A stretch of DNA of 64,000 bases from Spirosoma rhododendri (GCF_012849055.1 NZ_CP051677.1:4293001-4357000), one strand, 5' to 3'; counted from the stretch's first letter, positions 35,786 to 44,984 are shown. Notes: generated from the sequence alone by a model not told the origin. Translations and numbers: made by a program.

Positions 35786-35894
35786 GGTTATAAAGTTATA
35801 AAATCGTAGGATTGTAAAGCTGCTGGCGCGTCTTGGCTGACGCCGGATGGCAACTTTACAACCCTACGACTTTACAACTATTCAACTTTAAAAC
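35786..35894. repeat. long inverted repeat with conserved centre (family 2)
   Basis: Left arm 35786-35822 (contains AATCGTAGGATTGTAAAGC) pairs with 35851-35894 (contains CAACTTTACAACCCTACGAC). The centre CTGGCGCGTCTTGGCTGACG (35823-) continuing to 35850 matches, at 26 of 28 positions on the opposite strand, the centre of the element at 54100-54208. It ends one base before the stop codon of folE. Confidence 0.88.
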
Positions 35895-35895
35895 T

Positions 35896-36660
35896 CTATC
35901 CAATATACCGCAGCAGCTCCTGCCGGGTGGCTTCGTCCTCGAACTTGCCGCTGTATGAAGCTGTGATGGTCGTTGAGTTGAGGTCCTGCACCCCCCGCGT
36001 TGATACGCACAGGTGTTTAGCGTCGATGATAACGGCCACGTCGTCGGTTTGCAGCACCCGCTTCAGTTCGTCGGCAATTTGCATGGTCAGGCGCTCCTGC
36101 ACCTGCGGCCGTTTACTGTAGTATTCAACGATTCGGTTCAGCTTCGACAGCCCGATCACCTTGCCGCTGGATATGTACGCAACGTGCGCTTTACCCAGAA
36201 TCGGCACAAAGTGGTGCTCGCAGTACGACTGTACGTTGATGTCTTTCTCAACCAACATCTCGTTGTACTGAAACTTGTTGTCGAACAGCGTCGCTACTGG
36301 CTTGTTGTCGGGGTTGAGCCCTTTGAATATTTCGTTGACGTACATCTTGGCCACACGCCGGGGCGATCCTTTCAGGCTATCGTCGGTCAGGTCGAGGCCC
36401 AGTACGTTCATGATCTCCCGAAAATGTTCTTCAATCAGGTCGATTTTGGTGTCGTCGTCAAGATCAAACGCGTCGGGGCGCATCGGTGTGTCAAGAGCAG
36501 CCGCACCGTGAACGTCACCGATTTCGTCGGCCAGCAGGTGATCGACGTCATGCCCGTTGTAGCCCTGCCCGTCGCGGTGAATGCCGTCGCGGTGGACACC
36601 GTTTGCATGCCGGTTTCCGTCACTAGGCGGGGTATTCGACGAAGTTCCGTTCGGTTTCAT
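35896..36660 (-). CDS. folE: GTP cyclohydrolase I
   Basis: Converts GTP to dihydroneopterin triphosphate, the first step of folate, biopterin and queuosine synthesis. The catalytic core is complete: zinc ligands in QSYCEHHFVPI and AKHLCVSTRG, and the GTP site in SKLNRIVEYYSKRPQVQERL. An unusual N-terminal extension of about 70 residues is rich in Gly, His, Asn and Asp with repeated HRDG words; it is not part of the enzyme fold. The start overlaps the end of queD by 38 bases, so the two pterin genes are translated together. Confidence 0.94.
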   Translation of the reverse strand: MKPNGTSSNTPPSDGNRHANGVHRDGIHRDGQGYNGHDVDHLLADEIGDVHGAAALDTPMRPDAFDLDDDTKIDLIEEHFREIMNVLGLDLTDDSLKGSPRRVAKMYVNEIFKGLNPDNKPVATLFDNKFQYNEMLVEKDINVQSYCEHHFVPILGKAHVAYISSGKVIGLSKLNRIVEYYSKRPQVQERLTMQIADELKRVLQTDDVAVIIDAKHLCVSTRGVQDLNSTTITASYSGKFEDEATRQELLRYIG

Positions 36661-37102
36661 AGAGTCTTATTTTGAGGTCGAGCCCCTGAGGTAAGTGGCT
36701 TCGCAGCCGGTGGTAAATAACGATGGCGATGTTTTCGGCCGACGGATTAAGGTCAGCAAACTCGGCCGTGTCGAGGTTAAGGTTTTTGTGATCGAAGTGG
36801 TCGGTGACCCGCTCTTTAATCAGGTCGCCCAGCACCTTCATGTCCATGACATAACCCGTTTCGGGGTCAATCGGGCCGGTGACCTGCACAATCAGGTCGT
36901 AATTATGACCGTGGTAGTTGGGGTTGTTACACTTGCCATAGACCCGCGTATTTTTCTCGTCGGACCAATTGGGATTGTGCAGCCGGTGGGCCGCGTTAAA
37001 GTGTTCCTTCCGAAACACCGCCACGCGGGGCATGTCCATGCCGGGCATGTCCATGCCGGGCACATCCATGCCGGGCACATCTACAGGGAAAACATCATTC
37101 AT
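36623..37102 (-). CDS. queD: 6-carboxytetrahydropterin synthase / 6-pyruvoyltetrahydropterin synthase family
   Basis: Acts after GTP cyclohydrolase I in making queuosine precursor or a tetrahydropterin. Zinc ligands are the His in FNAAHRLH and the pair in YHGHNYDL; the catalytic Asp-His region is DHFDHKNLN and the substrate Glu is in ETERNFVEY. The N-terminus carries a tandem repeat of Pro-Gly-Met-Asp units (about residues 6-25), outside the enzyme core. The core could also begin at a later Met within the repeat. The gene is followed directly by folE with an overlap. Confidence 0.88.
   Translation of the reverse strand: MNDVFPVDVPGMDVPGMDMPGMDMPRVAVFRKEHFNAAHRLHNPNWSDEKNTRVYGKCNNPNYHGHNYDLIVQVTGPIDPETGYVMDMKVLGDLIKERVTDHFDHKNLNLDTAEFADLNPSAENIAIVIYHRLRSHLPQGLDLKIRLYETERNFVEYPA
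37028..37087. repeat. 15-base tandem repeat inside queD
   Basis: Four units of GGGCATGTCCATGCC or close variants (37028-37042, 37043-37057, 37058-37072, 37073-37087), the last one degenerate. They encode the repeated Pro-Gly-Met-Asp stretch at the QueD N-terminus. In-frame unit length allows copy-number change without a frameshift. Confidence 0.85.
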
Positions 37103-37348
37103 AGAAGCAAATCAAGTCAGGTATTCAGTCGGTCGCCCGGACAAAGGGTGTGTACTACGCGATCGACTGTCGGGCTATGTGGTCAGATATCCCCTTCGTA
37201 TTAACGCATTCCCAACAGATTGTTCATCGATTCGGTTCGATCATATCCGGCGCAGGGCCGGCCGACGAGCTGTATGAATGGGTAACGGAGCAGCCGCTTT
37301 GGTGCCGTAGCTCAGGAACCGAAGCCCACCCGAACCGGTTTGCCGGAT

Positions 37349-38455
37349 ATGTTTTCCTTCCGCCGTTTCATGGTAGCGACAATTCTCATTCTAGCCGTTC
37401 TGGCCCTTGGCGTCTTTTTATTCCTACAGTCGCAGCCGTTCGGACGCAATCCAGCCGGTGATCGGCTCGCCCGCATCCAGCGTTCCCCGCACTACCGCGA
37501 TGGCTCGTTTCAGAACATCGAACCAACCGAGGTCATGCGTCAGGAAGCATCGAAGCTGGAGATGGCCCGTGACTTTTTCGACAAACCAGCCGACAACGTT
37601 CCGCAGCATCCGCTGCCCACCGTCCGCACCGACCTGACTACCCTGCCCGACAGTACGCCCACCGTTGTCTGGTTCGGGCACTCCTCATACCTCATCAAAT
37701 CAAACGGCACGACGATTCTGGTCGACCCGGTATTCAGCGGCTATACAGCCCCCGTGTCGTTTTTCAGCAAAGCATTTCCCGGCACCAACATCTACAGTGC
37801 CGACGACATGCCGCCAATCGACATGCTGATTCTGACGCACGATCACTACGACCACCTCGATGCGGCCACGTTGCCAAAGCTGCTGCCGAAGGTAAAGAAA
37901 GTGTACACCGCACTGGGCGTAGGGGCGCACCTTGAGCGCTGGGGATACACCCCCGAGCAGATCGTGGAATTCGACTGGTGGGAAAACCACACCGTCAGCG
38001 ACAGTATCAGCCTGACGGCCACTCCCGCCCGCCACTTCTCGGGGCGCAGCCTGACGCGGGGCAAAACCCTCTGGACATCGCTTGTGCTGAACCTCAACGG
38101 CTACCGGCTGTTTATCGGGGGAGATTCGGGCTACGACAAACAGTTCAAAACTGTCGGCGAGAAGTTCGGTCCGTTTGATCTGGCAATGCTCGAATGCGGG
38201 CAATACGGCAAAGACTGGCCAAACATTCACATGTTTCCCGAGCAAACCGCGCAGGCCGCCCACGACCTCCGCACCAAGCTGCTACTGCCCGTACACTGGG
38301 GGAAGTTTGCCCTGTCGGTGCATTCGTGGAATGAGTCGATCAAACGACTGGAAGCGCAGGTACTTAAAACACCTCTGCCGCTGGTGACACCCCGGATCGG
38401 CGAGCCGTTCAGCCTGGGTGGTTCCTACCCGCGCCAGCCGTGGTGGAACGACTAG
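37349..38455 (+). CDS. MBL-fold metallo-hydrolase, membrane anchored
   Basis: A 368-residue metallo-beta-lactamase-fold protein. An N-terminal membrane helix (FMVATILILAVLALGVFLFL) anchors it, probably facing the periplasm. The metal motif HxHxDH is LTHDHYDHLDA, and later ligands are in TPARHFSG, FIGGDSGYD and LLPVHWGKF. The arrangement resembles the UlaG / N-acylphosphatidylethanolamine phospholipase D-like branch, so a phosphodiesterase or lactonase reaction is plausible but unproven. It is divergent from queD with about 245 bases in between. A terminator follows. Confidence 0.83.
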   Translation: MFSFRRFMVATILILAVLALGVFLFLQSQPFGRNPAGDRLARIQRSPHYRDGSFQNIEPTEVMRQEASKLEMARDFFDKPADNVPQHPLPTVRTDLTTLPDSTPTVVWFGHSSYLIKSNGTTILVDPVFSGYTAPVSFFSKAFPGTNIYSADDMPPIDMLILTHDHYDHLDAATLPKLLPKVKKVYTALGVGAHLERWGYTPEQIVEFDWWENHTVSDSISLTATPARHFSGRSLTRGKTLWTSLVLNLNGYRLFIGGDSGYDKQFKTVGEKFGPFDLAMLECGQYGKDWPNIHMFPEQTAQAAHDLRTKLLLPVHWGKFALSVHSWNESIKRLEAQVLKTPLPLVTPRIGEPFSLGGSYPRQPWWND

Positions 38456-38471
38456 TGCCTCAATGTCACAC

Positions 38472-38509
38472 AAAAAAGCCGTCTCAATAGAACGTTGGGA
38501 CGGCTTTTT
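38472..38509 (+). terminator. intrinsic terminator after the metallo-hydrolase
   Basis: A-run, AAGCCGTC stem, complementary GACGGCTT and a T-run, 16 bases after the stop. The downstream gene is on the same strand and starts 230 bases later. Confidence 0.85.
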
Positions 38510-38740
38510 GCTTACGTATCGAGTACCGTTACCTGGCCCGATACAGTTGCGAACTGGTGTGGATAGAATGGCAAGCCAGATCGGCGCTAGTTGGATAACC
38601 ACCTGGCTGGGTTGCTACACAAAAATATATATGTCCATACTGGGCCCGCCGTTTGGTTTCTCGTTTACCTTACAGTAAACTCTCGTTTCTATTTAGCCCG
38701 TTTTCCTGTTTGTTCCCGTTTACTTCCCGTTTCTTTCGGC

Positions 38741-39589
38741 ATGGAAATCGACAGCCACCCATCTACCGGTAACGAAACAATTGCCCTTCGCGAGGGTATA
38801 AAACGGAAGTACTATACCTTCCACGAGCGCGATCAGGACCGGTTTCCTGACTTCGATTTCAACACCAACCGCGCCAACTACGAACCACTGCGAACGGCCT
38901 TCGACGACGAGTTTTACCTCGTGCGGGGGCTGCACAGGTCCAACGCCACCATTCATATTCCAAGCACGAATACGCTGGCGCTGCTCTTCACCGACAATAG
39001 CTACGTTCCCAGCCGGAAAATCCTGAACACATGCCGCTCGTTCGCCTACGAGCGAGTGGTGCCGCCTGATGACGTACCGGCACCCGTTCCTGCTTCTCAA
39101 CCGCCCCCGCGCAGGCTGTCTGGCTGGTATGTGGCTGCCGGTTTACTTTTGTTGACTATCATTGTGGGCGGGTATGTTCTGTACCGGCGCCCATCCGCCG
39201 ATCTGCGGCCTGATAAACTGGTTATTTCGTCCCCGCTGCATGGGCAGGTCGTTCCCCGAAGGCCGTTCGTGGCCGGTAAGGTTGCCAATGCCGACACGGT
39301 CTGGATCGTGGTTCGGCCGGTTGCGCTGGGTGCTAAATGCTACGTGCAGCCGCCGATTCCGGTGCGCCCCGATGGCACGTGGCGCGGGCAGGTGTTTATC
39401 GGTGGGCTCGACGCCCTGAACATTGGTATGGCCTTCGAGATCCGGGCATTCGTCAATCCACCCAGCATGTACGAAGCCATTCTCGAAGAAGAGCGGGATA
39501 CGTTCGTTACATGGCCCGGCGATGCGGAGTTAGCCACACCGTCAACCGTCGTTATTAGAGGCCCCGAACCGGCAAAACCAGCGAAATAA
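38741..39589 (+). CDS. single-pass membrane protein of unknown function
   Basis: I do not recognise it. From the start at 38741 the product is 282 residues: about 115 residues of charged cytoplasmic-type sequence with a phosphopeptide-binding-like run (TFHERDQDRFPDFDFN), a Pro-rich stretch, one membrane helix near 130-150 (WYVAAGLLLLTIIVGGYVLY), then an extracytoplasmic beta-rich domain (ISSPLHGQVVP, WIVVRPVAL, DGTWRGQVFIGG) that could be an Ig-like or carbohydrate-associated fold. An upstream in-frame extension to 38591 has no support. It lies between two sugar-related genes but no functional link is shown. Confidence 0.6.
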   Translation: MEIDSHPSTGNETIALREGIKRKYYTFHERDQDRFPDFDFNTNRANYEPLRTAFDDEFYLVRGLHRSNATIHIPSTNTLALLFTDNSYVPSRKILNTCRSFAYERVVPPDDVPAPVPASQPPPRRLSGWYVAAGLLLLTIIVGGYVLYRRPSADLRPDKLVISSPLHGQVVPRRPFVAGKVANADTVWIVVRPVALGAKCYVQPPIPVRPDGTWRGQVFIGGLDALNIGMAFEIRAFVNPPSMYEAILEEERDTFVTWPGDAELATPSTVVIRGPEPAKPAK

Positions 39590-39661
39590 CGCGTATCTTG
39601 CTGTCTGTCGGGTCAAGTTTTTCCATCACTCATTTCTACCAACGTTAATCTACAGTTCTGT

Positions 39662-41020
39662 ATGAGCCAGCCAACTCGTCGCGACTTCATCAAAACCACC
39701 GCCCTGACCGGCGCTGCGGCCACCGTATTCCCCACCTTTCTGACCGGTGCCAAAGCGCCGAAAGCCACTGTTCGACTCGGCTTTATTGGCGTCGGCCTGC
39801 GGGGGCGAAATCACGTGCAGCAGGCGTTGTTCCGCGACGACGTAGTCATACCAGCGATCTGCGACGTTGATCAGGCCAGTATTGCCGCGACCAATGAGCT
39901 GTTCAAAAAAGCCGGTCGCCCGCTGCCGGAAGCGTACGGCAAAGGCGACAAAGCGTTCGAACAAATGCTGAAACGCGACGACCTCGACGGCGTGGTGATT
40001 GCGACACCCTGGGAATGGCACGTGCCGATGGCCGTCGCAACGATGAAAGCCGGGAAATATGCCGCCGTCGAAGTATCGGCAACGGTGACGCTTCAGGAAT
40101 CGTGGGATCTGGTCGACGCTTCGGAGAAAACGGGTATGCCCTGCATGATCCTGGAGAACGTCTGCTACCGGCGCGACGTGCTGGCGGTGCTGAATATGGT
40201 GCGGCAGGGGCTGTTCGGCGAGATGACCTACGCCCACTGCGGCTATCAGCACGACCTGCGGGGTATCAAATTCAACGACGGCAAAGGCCACGGCGCCGGG
40301 GCAGAGTTTGGTAAGAACGCCTACTCAGAAGCCCGCTGGCGCACGCAGCACTCCGTCGACCGCAACGGTGATCTATACCCGACACACGGGCTGGGACCTG
40401 TTGCGCACTGGCTCAACATCAACCGGGGCAATCAGTTCGTCCGCCTGACGAGTATGGCCACCAAAAGCCGGGGATTGCACAAGTACGTTGTCGATCACGG
40501 CGGGGCCGATCACCCCAACGCAAAAGTCAATTTCAAACTCGGCGACGTGGTGACCACCATGATCGAATGTGCCAACGGCGAAAACATCGTTATCATTCAC
40601 GATACCAACTCGCCCCGCCCCTATTCGCTGGGCTTCCGGGCGCAGGGTACGCAGGGCATCTGGATGGACGACAACGACATGATCTATCTGGAAGGCGTTA
40701 CGCCGAAGGCCCACACTTGGGAACCGTTCGCTGCCTACCAGGAGAAATACGACCACCCGCTCTGGAAGCGACACGCGCAGACGGCCGAAAGCAGCGGGCA
40801 CGGCGGCATCGACTTTTTCGTGCTGCGGGCCTTTATCGAAGCCGTCAAAGCGAAAGGCCCGGTTCCCATCGACGTCTACGATGCTGCCGTCTGGAGTGCC
40901 ATCAGCCCATTATCAGAGCAAAGCATTGCCGGGGGCAGTAAAGCCGTTGACATTCCTGACTTTACACGGGGAAAGTGGAAAACAAATAAGCCTGTTTTTG
41001 CCCTAAACGACGCATTTTAA
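39662..41020 (+). CDS. Gfo/Idh/MocA family oxidoreductase, GH109-like, exported
   Basis: A 452-residue protein with a twin-arginine-like leader (TRRDFIKT and a hydrophobic stretch to about residue 30). The Rossmann motif FIGVGLRGRNH follows, then IPAICDVD and DGVVIATPWEWH; the C-terminal half holds the substrate domain (YPTHGLGPVAHWLNINRGN). This pattern is close to family 109 glycosidases, which use a bound NAD+ to remove alpha-N-acetylgalactosamine. Assignment to GH109 in place of a plain dehydrogenase is inference. The following sugar MFS and GHMP kinase genes on the same strand fit a role in taking up the released sugar. Confidence 0.85.
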   Translation: MSQPTRRDFIKTTALTGAAATVFPTFLTGAKAPKATVRLGFIGVGLRGRNHVQQALFRDDVVIPAICDVDQASIAATNELFKKAGRPLPEAYGKGDKAFEQMLKRDDLDGVVIATPWEWHVPMAVATMKAGKYAAVEVSATVTLQESWDLVDASEKTGMPCMILENVCYRRDVLAVLNMVRQGLFGEMTYAHCGYQHDLRGIKFNDGKGHGAGAEFGKNAYSEARWRTQHSVDRNGDLYPTHGLGPVAHWLNINRGNQFVRLTSMATKSRGLHKYVVDHGGADHPNAKVNFKLGDVVTTMIECANGENIVIIHDTNSPRPYSLGFRAQGTQGIWMDDNDMIYLEGVTPKAHTWEPFAAYQEKYDHPLWKRHAQTAESSGHGGIDFFVLRAFIEAVKAKGPVPIDVYDAAVWSAISPLSEQSIAGGSKAVDIPDFTRGKWKTNKPVFALNDAF

Positions 41021-41115
41021 ACCGACCTATTGCAGAATTACGGTTGATTTCGTTTATTTTGTAAAAAAATTTAAAATATTCCTCCGTTTCGGTTTAATCG
41101 CTTCTGCATCTCGGT

Positions 41116-42339
41116 ATGACACCAACCGCCCCCCCGCCCAAAACCAGTTCATACGTCGGACCGCTGCTGATTATTGGCGCGCTGTTTTTCATTTTCGGCT
41201 TCGTCACCTGGGTCAACAGCGTACTGATTGCCTTCTTCAAGCAAGCCTTTGCCCTCAGCACCGTCGGGTCGAATCTGGTGGCCTTTGCGTTTTTCATCTC
41301 CTACACGCTGATGGCCATTCCATCATCGGCGGTGCTGAAACGGACGGGATTTAAAAACGGAATGTCGCTGGGACTAATCGTCATGGCCGTGGGTACGCTG
41401 ATTTTCGTGCCGGCTGCCAACGCCGTGTCGTACCCCCTGTTTCTGGTCGGGCTGTTCCTGATCGGTATCGGCCTGACGGTACTGCAAACAGCCTCAAACC
41501 CCTACGCAACGATTCTCGGACCGCGTGAGAGTGCCGCCCAGCGCATCAGCTTTCTGGGTATCGCCAACAAACTGGCGGGTATCATCAGCCAGCTTATTTT
41601 CGGCAACCTGCTGCTAACCAGCAGCGAATCGCTCAGCGCAGCCGACTCACTGGCGCGGGTTGTTACGCCATATCTCATCCTGACCGGCGTGCTGATCGTG
41701 CTGGCGGTGCTGATCCGCTTCTCGACGCTGCCGGAGGTTTCGGAAGAGCAGGACGACACACCGGGCGACGTGGCCACGCACGACAGCGTCTGGCAGTTCC
41801 CAAACCTCGTGCTGGGCGTGCTGGCCCTGTTCTGTTACGTCGGTGCGGAAGTCATTGCGGGCGATACGATCATCAACTACGGCAAAGCACTCGGTTTCGA
41901 CAATGCCGAAGCCAAATACTTCACGACCTACACACTTTACGGTCTGCTGGCGGGTTACGTGCTCGGCATCGTGCTGATTCCCCGCGTGATTTCGCAGCAG
42001 ACGGCCCTGCGCTTCGGCGCGGCTTACGGGCTGGTGCTGACTACGGCAACGCTGTTTACCACTGGTTTTACGTCGGTGTTGTGTGTGGCACTGCTCGGCT
42101 TCGGTCTGGCTCCGATCTGGCCTGCCCTCTGGCCACTCGCTCTAAACCGGCTGGGCCGGTTCACTAAACTGGGCTCGGCCCTGCTCATCATGGGCATATC
42201 GGGCGGTGCCATTCTGCCGCTCGTACACGGCTACCTGACCGATACGTACAGCGCGCAGTCGGCTTATGCCCTGCTGCTGCCGCTGTTCGGCTTTATCCTG
42301 TACTACGCCATATCGGGCCACAAGCGTAATAGCTGGTAG
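41116..42339 (+). CDS. sugar MFS transporter, FucP/GluP-like
   Basis: A 407-residue proton-coupled sugar porter with about twelve membrane helices. The N-terminal segment FFIFGFVTWVNSVLIAFFKQ, the second-helix FISYTLMAIPSS and the LQTASNPYATILGPRESAAQR block are typical of the fucose/glucose-galactose permease branch. The substrate is not visible. It lies 95 bases after the Gfo/Idh enzyme and 91 bases before a GHMP sugar kinase, which together suggests uptake and phosphorylation of a sugar. An inverted repeat follows the stop. Confidence 0.9.
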   Translation: MTPTAPPPKTSSYVGPLLIIGALFFIFGFVTWVNSVLIAFFKQAFALSTVGSNLVAFAFFISYTLMAIPSSAVLKRTGFKNGMSLGLIVMAVGTLIFVPAANAVSYPLFLVGLFLIGIGLTVLQTASNPYATILGPRESAAQRISFLGIANKLAGIISQLIFGNLLLTSSESLSAADSLARVVTPYLILTGVLIVLAVLIRFSTLPEVSEEQDDTPGDVATHDSVWQFPNLVLGVLALFCYVGAEVIAGDTIINYGKALGFDNAEAKYFTTYTLYGLLAGYVLGIVLIPRVISQQTALRFGAAYGLVLTTATLFTTGFTSVLCVALLGFGLAPIWPALWPLALNRLGRFTKLGSALLIMGISGGAILPLVHGYLTDTYSAQSAYALLLPLFGFILYYAISGHKRNSW

Positions 42340-42344
42340 AACTA

Positions 42345-42420
42345 GTTCGTGGTTTGTCGTTCGTGGTTCGTGGTTTTTCCGAATCGCATCACTACGAACC
42401 ACGAACAACAAACCACGAAC
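42345..42420. repeat. inverted repeat with 30-base arms of GTTCGTGGTT words
   Basis: Arms 42345-42374 and 42391-42420 pair with only two mismatches over 30 bases around a 16-base centre. Each arm is built from tandem copies of GTTCGTGGTT. It fills the gap between the MFS and GHMP kinase genes on the same strand, starting five bases after the stop. Confidence 0.9.
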
Positions 42421-42430
42421 CCAGTAATCA

Positions 42431-43552
42431 ATGCCCGAAACCTTCACTGCGTCGACGCCGGGGCGAATCTGTCTGTTTGGCGAACATCAGGATTATCTGG
42501 GCCTGCCGGTGATTGCAGCGGCTATCTCGCGCCGGATCGCCATCACCGCGCAGCCTGATGCGCAGCCCGGCTTTCGGCTTGCACTGCCCGACATCGGGAG
42601 TCAGATCGATATTCCATTCGACGGAAACGTTCTGCCATACCCCAACACCCGCGACTATTTCCGGTCGGCGGTGAATGTGCTGCTGCGGGAAGGATTTACG
42701 TTTAGCCGCGGTATTTCGGGAACAGTGCGGGGCAACATCCCGATCAACTCCGGCACGTCGAGTTCGTCGGCCCTGCTCGTTAGCTGGCTCAACCTGCTGA
42801 CGCACCTTGCCGATCAACCGGTTACGCTTTCGCAGGAACGCATAGCCGAACTGGCCTACACGGCAGAAGTGCTGGAGTTTGGCGAGCCGGGCGGCATGAT
42901 GGACCATTACTCGACGGCGGTGGGTAATCTGATTTACCTCGAATCGACCCCGGCGATTGCCCTTCAAACGCTGACGCCCCCGCTTGGCACCTTCGTGCTG
43001 GGCGACTCGCGCGAACCTAAAGACACCATCGGTATTCTGAGCCGGGTGAAGTTTGGGATGCTCGATATCGTCAGGCGGTTAGCGGCTATCGACCCAACAT
43101 TCTCGCTGCACACGACCGAACTAACGCAGGCCCCCGAATACAAAGACATTCTGATCAAAGACGAGTACAACCTGCTGAAGGGCAACCTCGCCAACCGCGA
43201 TATTCTGCGCGACGCGTTGCACCTGCTGCAACAGCCAGCCGATTCGTTTGACCACACCCGGTTTGGTCGGCTGCTCAACGATCATCAGACGAACCTCCGC
43301 GAAGCCCAGCGTATCTCGACGCCCAAAATCGACCGTATGCTCGACGTAGCGTTAAACGCCGGAGCATTGGGTGGCAAAATCAACGGTTCCGGCGGGGGTG
43401 GTTGTATGTTTGTTTACGCACCCAACCAGCCCGAACAGGTCGCCGACGCCATTGAACGCGCAGGTGGCAAAGCGTATGTGATTACGGTTGACGACGGAAC
43501 ATTTTTTTCTAAACACGGAGATACAGAGAGATTCACAGAGCACACGGAGTAA
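42431..43552 (+). CDS. GHMP-family sugar kinase, galactokinase-like
   Basis: A 373-residue kinase with the three GHMP motifs: the N-terminal substrate motif PGRICLFGEHQDYLG, the ATP loop PINSGTSSSSALL, and the C-terminal GGKINGSGGGGCMF. The first motif resembles galactokinase, but the sugar cannot be told from sequence; fucose or heptose kinases share this layout. The last 13 residues or so (KHGDTERFTEHTE) lie within the left arm of an inverted repeat and are not part of the kinase fold. It follows the sugar MFS gene and precedes an amine permease. Confidence 0.87.
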   Translation: MPETFTASTPGRICLFGEHQDYLGLPVIAAAISRRIAITAQPDAQPGFRLALPDIGSQIDIPFDGNVLPYPNTRDYFRSAVNVLLREGFTFSRGISGTVRGNIPINSGTSSSSALLVSWLNLLTHLADQPVTLSQERIAELAYTAEVLEFGEPGGMMDHYSTAVGNLIYLESTPAIALQTLTPPLGTFVLGDSREPKDTIGILSRVKFGMLDIVRRLAAIDPTFSLHTTELTQAPEYKDILIKDEYNLLKGNLANRDILRDALHLLQQPADSFDHTRFGRLLNDHQTNLREAQRISTPKIDRMLDVALNAGALGGKINGSGGGGCMFVYAPNQPEQVADAIERAGGKAYVITVDDGTFFSKHGDTERFTEHTE

Positions 43553-43597
43553 TTTTTCTCTATGTTCTCTGTGATTACCTCCCTACCTCTGTGTTTA
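43510..43597. repeat. inverted repeat that encodes the C-terminus of the GHMP kinase
   Basis: Left arm 43510-43549 and right arm 43558-43597 are imperfect inverted copies of about 40 bases with a short centre. The left arm is in the reading frame of the kinase and supplies its final residues; the stop codon TAA is in the centre. Words such as CAGAG recur in both arms. Confidence 0.82.
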
Positions 43598-43613
43598 AAA
43601 AATCACCCTGCGT

Positions 43614-44903
43614 ATGCCTGAAAAAACCAGTCTAAAAAAAGCCATCACCACCACGCAGCTTTGGGCGATTGCCGTTGGCATGGTGATTTCGGGTGAGTAT
43701 TTCGGCTGGAACTACGGCTGGGCGGTGGCCGGAACGGTTGGTTTTCTCATTGCCACGCTGCTGGTTACGGTGCTTTACCTCGCCTTTATCTTCAGCTATA
43801 CCGAGCTGACAACCGCTATTCCTGACGCGGGCGGGCCGTTTGCCTACGCCCTGCGCGCCTTCGGGCCGACGGGCGGTTTTGTAGCTGGTTTCGCGACGCT
43901 GGTTGATTTTTTGATGGCGCCCCCGGCCATTGCGGCTGCGCTCGGTGCCTACGCCCATTTTCTCAATCCGGCCCTGTCGGTGCTGTGGGTAGCCGTGGGC
44001 TCGTACGTTGTGTTTATTGGTATCAACCTGCTCGGCATCAGGGAGTCGGCCAATTTCTCGGTCATCATCACGTTTCTGTCGGTTGCCGAACTGGTGGTAT
44101 TTCTGCTGCTGGTAGCCCCCGCGTACCGAACGGAAAACGTGCTGGCCCACAACGACGAATTTGGCGTCGGCGGGGTGTTTGCCGCCATCCCCTTTGCAAT
44201 CTGGTTTTACCTGGCCATTGAAGGCGTCGCGATGGTGGCCGAAGAAGTCAAAGACCCGCAGAAAACGATTCCACGTGGCTACCTGCTGAGCATCGCTACG
44301 CTGGTTGTTCTCGCGCTGGCGACCATGCTGCTTTGCGCGGGTGTCGGCGACTGGCGGCAGCTCAGCAACATCGACTACCCGCTGCCCGAAACGCTGGCCA
44401 TGGCCCTGGGACGGCAGAATCCGTGGTCAAAACTGTTTGCCGGGCTGGGGCTCTTTGGCCTGATCGCGTCGTTTCACGCCAACACGCTCGGCTATTCGCG
44501 GCAGATTTTTGCGCTGGCGCGGGCGGGTTACTTACCCCGCTTTCTGGCCGACGTCAACGCCCGGTTTCAGACGCCCCACTGGTCGCTGATTGCGGGTGGG
44601 CTGGTCGGACTGGCGGCTTTATTTTCCGGCACGACGGGGCAGATTATTACGCTATCGGTAATCGGTGCGCTGGTTATGTACATCAGCAGTTTGCTGAGTC
44701 TGTTTCGGTTACGCAAAACGGAGCCCACCCTGTCACGCCCTTTTCAAACGCCGGGCTATCCGTTCATACCGGTACTGGCCCTTGTGCTGTCCATTGTTTG
44801 CCTGTTGGCCATTGGCTGGTACAACCCCGGCCTTAGCCTGTTATTCGTGGGGCTGATGGCTGTTGCGTGGCTTCTCTTCCGCTGGCAGCTCCGTGCAAAC
44901 TGA
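43614..44903 (+). CDS. APC-family permease, ethanolamine permease-like
   Basis: A 429-residue amine/amino-acid transporter with about twelve membrane helices. The start TTTQLWAIAVGMVISGEYFG, the block TTAIPDAGGPFAYALRAFGP, and LGLFGLIASFHANTLGYSRQ are typical of ethanolamine permeases. No ethanolamine ammonia-lyase is nearby, so the substrate is inference. It starts 61 bases after the GHMP kinase, across an inverted repeat. Confidence 0.85.
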   Translation: MPEKTSLKKAITTTQLWAIAVGMVISGEYFGWNYGWAVAGTVGFLIATLLVTVLYLAFIFSYTELTTAIPDAGGPFAYALRAFGPTGGFVAGFATLVDFLMAPPAIAAALGAYAHFLNPALSVLWVAVGSYVVFIGINLLGIRESANFSVIITFLSVAELVVFLLLVAPAYRTENVLAHNDEFGVGGVFAAIPFAIWFYLAIEGVAMVAEEVKDPQKTIPRGYLLSIATLVVLALATMLLCAGVGDWRQLSNIDYPLPETLAMALGRQNPWSKLFAGLGLFGLIASFHANTLGYSRQIFALARAGYLPRFLADVNARFQTPHWSLIAGGLVGLAALFSGTTGQIITLSVIGALVMYISSLLSLFRLRKTEPTLSRPFQTPGYPFIPVLALVLSIVCLLAIGWYNPGLSLLFVGLMAVAWLLFRWQLRAN

Positions 44904-44984
44904 CCCGTTTTCGGCAGCGAGTCGTGTGAGCAGCCCGGCTTAAATGCGTATTTTCGGCCTTTCCGCTGCCATTATCACTGTCCG

